DNA of 64,000 nucleotides. Origin: Distichodus sexfasciatus. Its lineage: Eukaryota > Chordata > Actinopteri > Characiformes > Distichodontidae. Below the pieces are notes generated by a model that did not search any database, was not told the DNA's origin, and saw only the letters and a program-made list of their open reading frames with translations. The stretch covers positions 41,065 to 105,064 of the forward strand of contig JAVGVS010000779.1 in assembly GCA_032718565.1 (NCBI GenBank). Direction: 5' to 3'. This document shows, one piece after another, positions 63,695-64,000 of the stretch (position 1 is the first letter of the stretch; each line of letters opens with the position of its first letter). The position numbers and the translations under genes are program-made.

Positions 63695-63754
63695 CTGCTT
63701 GTCCATCCATCCTTCCGTCTGTCTGTCCTTCTGTCTGTCCATCCTATCTCTCTA

Positions 63755-63791
<37 letters not shown>

Positions 63792-63803
63792 CTTATCTAT
63801 ATT

Positions 63804-63866
<63 letters not shown>

Positions 63867-63881
63867 GTATCTATCTTATCT

Positions 63882-63925
<44 letters not shown>

Positions 63926-63961
63926 GTATCTATCTTATCTATATTTCTCTCTCTCTTATCT

Positions 63962-64000
<39 letters not shown>
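63695..64000. repeat. (CT)n/(CTAT)n microsatellite running off the right edge
   Basis: Long CT runs interleaved with CTATCTATCTATC and a repeated block TATCTTATCTATATTTCTCT, seen at least three times. Reaches base 64000. Confidence 0.92.

Larger units (their letters stand above)
55594..64000. other. tmem104: tmem104 intron 8, unfinished at the right edge
   Basis: No sequence matching the remaining TMEM104 protein was found, so the next exon lies beyond the window. Contents: 32-bp minisatellite (56286-56690), inverted MITE copy (57768-58196), SINE (59160-59402), a hAT-like start at 59976, CTGT array (60955-61655), hAT family A (62276-62907) and a CT/CTAT tract (63695-64000). The remainder has no recognised feature. 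Confidence 0.6.

Noticed and set aside
63640..63700. Possible next tmem104 exon after GCCGCAG at 63645
   Set aside because: The following sequence does not read as any part of the expected TMEM104 protein and runs into a CT microsatellite.

Overview
The window looks like nuclear DNA of a teleost fish, probably an otophysan (catfish/characin/carp group); the species cannot be named from sequence alone. The evidence is genes split by GT-AG introns, exon translations closest to vertebrate proteins, several families of short inverted-repeat DNA transposons, tRNA-derived SINEs, and a repeat of the kind common in otophysan genomes near 8.4 kb.

Three protein-coding genes are present. (1) On the minus strand, 158-2603, is the 5' part of gaa (lysosomal acid alpha-glucosidase, GH31): four coding exons, running off the left edge. 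(2) On the plus strand, 8193-25909, is complete tnpo2 (transportin-2, an importin-beta family nuclear import receptor): 23 coding exons. (3) On the plus strand, from a TATA-less promoter near 34950 to past the right edge, is tmem104 (SLC38/AAAP-like multi-pass membrane protein): one noncoding and seven coding exons, 205 codons, about 40% of the usual protein.

Layout: gaa 5' exons (0.2-2.6 kb); repeat-rich gap between the divergent gaa and tnpo2 (2.6-8.2 kb); tnpo2 with hAT-type elements in its introns (8.2-25.9 kb); a downstream region of nested transposons and possible 3'UTR sequence (25.9-34.9 kb); tmem104 promoter and first exons (34.9-41.8 kb); a 9.6-kb tmem104 intron with a 1-kb GGAT-type array (41.8-51.4 kb); one exon, then a 4-kb intron with two related minisatellites (51.4-55.5 kb); one exon, then 8.4 kb of intron with a 32-bp minisatellite, CTGT-rich arrays and a CT/CTAT tract at the right end.

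The genes do not form an operon or pathway; they are neighbours. Two features stand out. First, coding exons in the first 13.4 kb (gaa exons 1-3; tnpo2 exons 2-5, 7, 8) carry many small indels, while tnpo2 exons 9-23 and all tmem104 exons read cleanly (592 codons open in tnpo2). This suggests patchy consensus error more than real gene death. Second, three exons have an uninterrupted GT repeat where the polypyrimidine tract should be. Several hAT-type insertions can be delimited to the base by 8-bp target duplications. I found no convincing new biological system.
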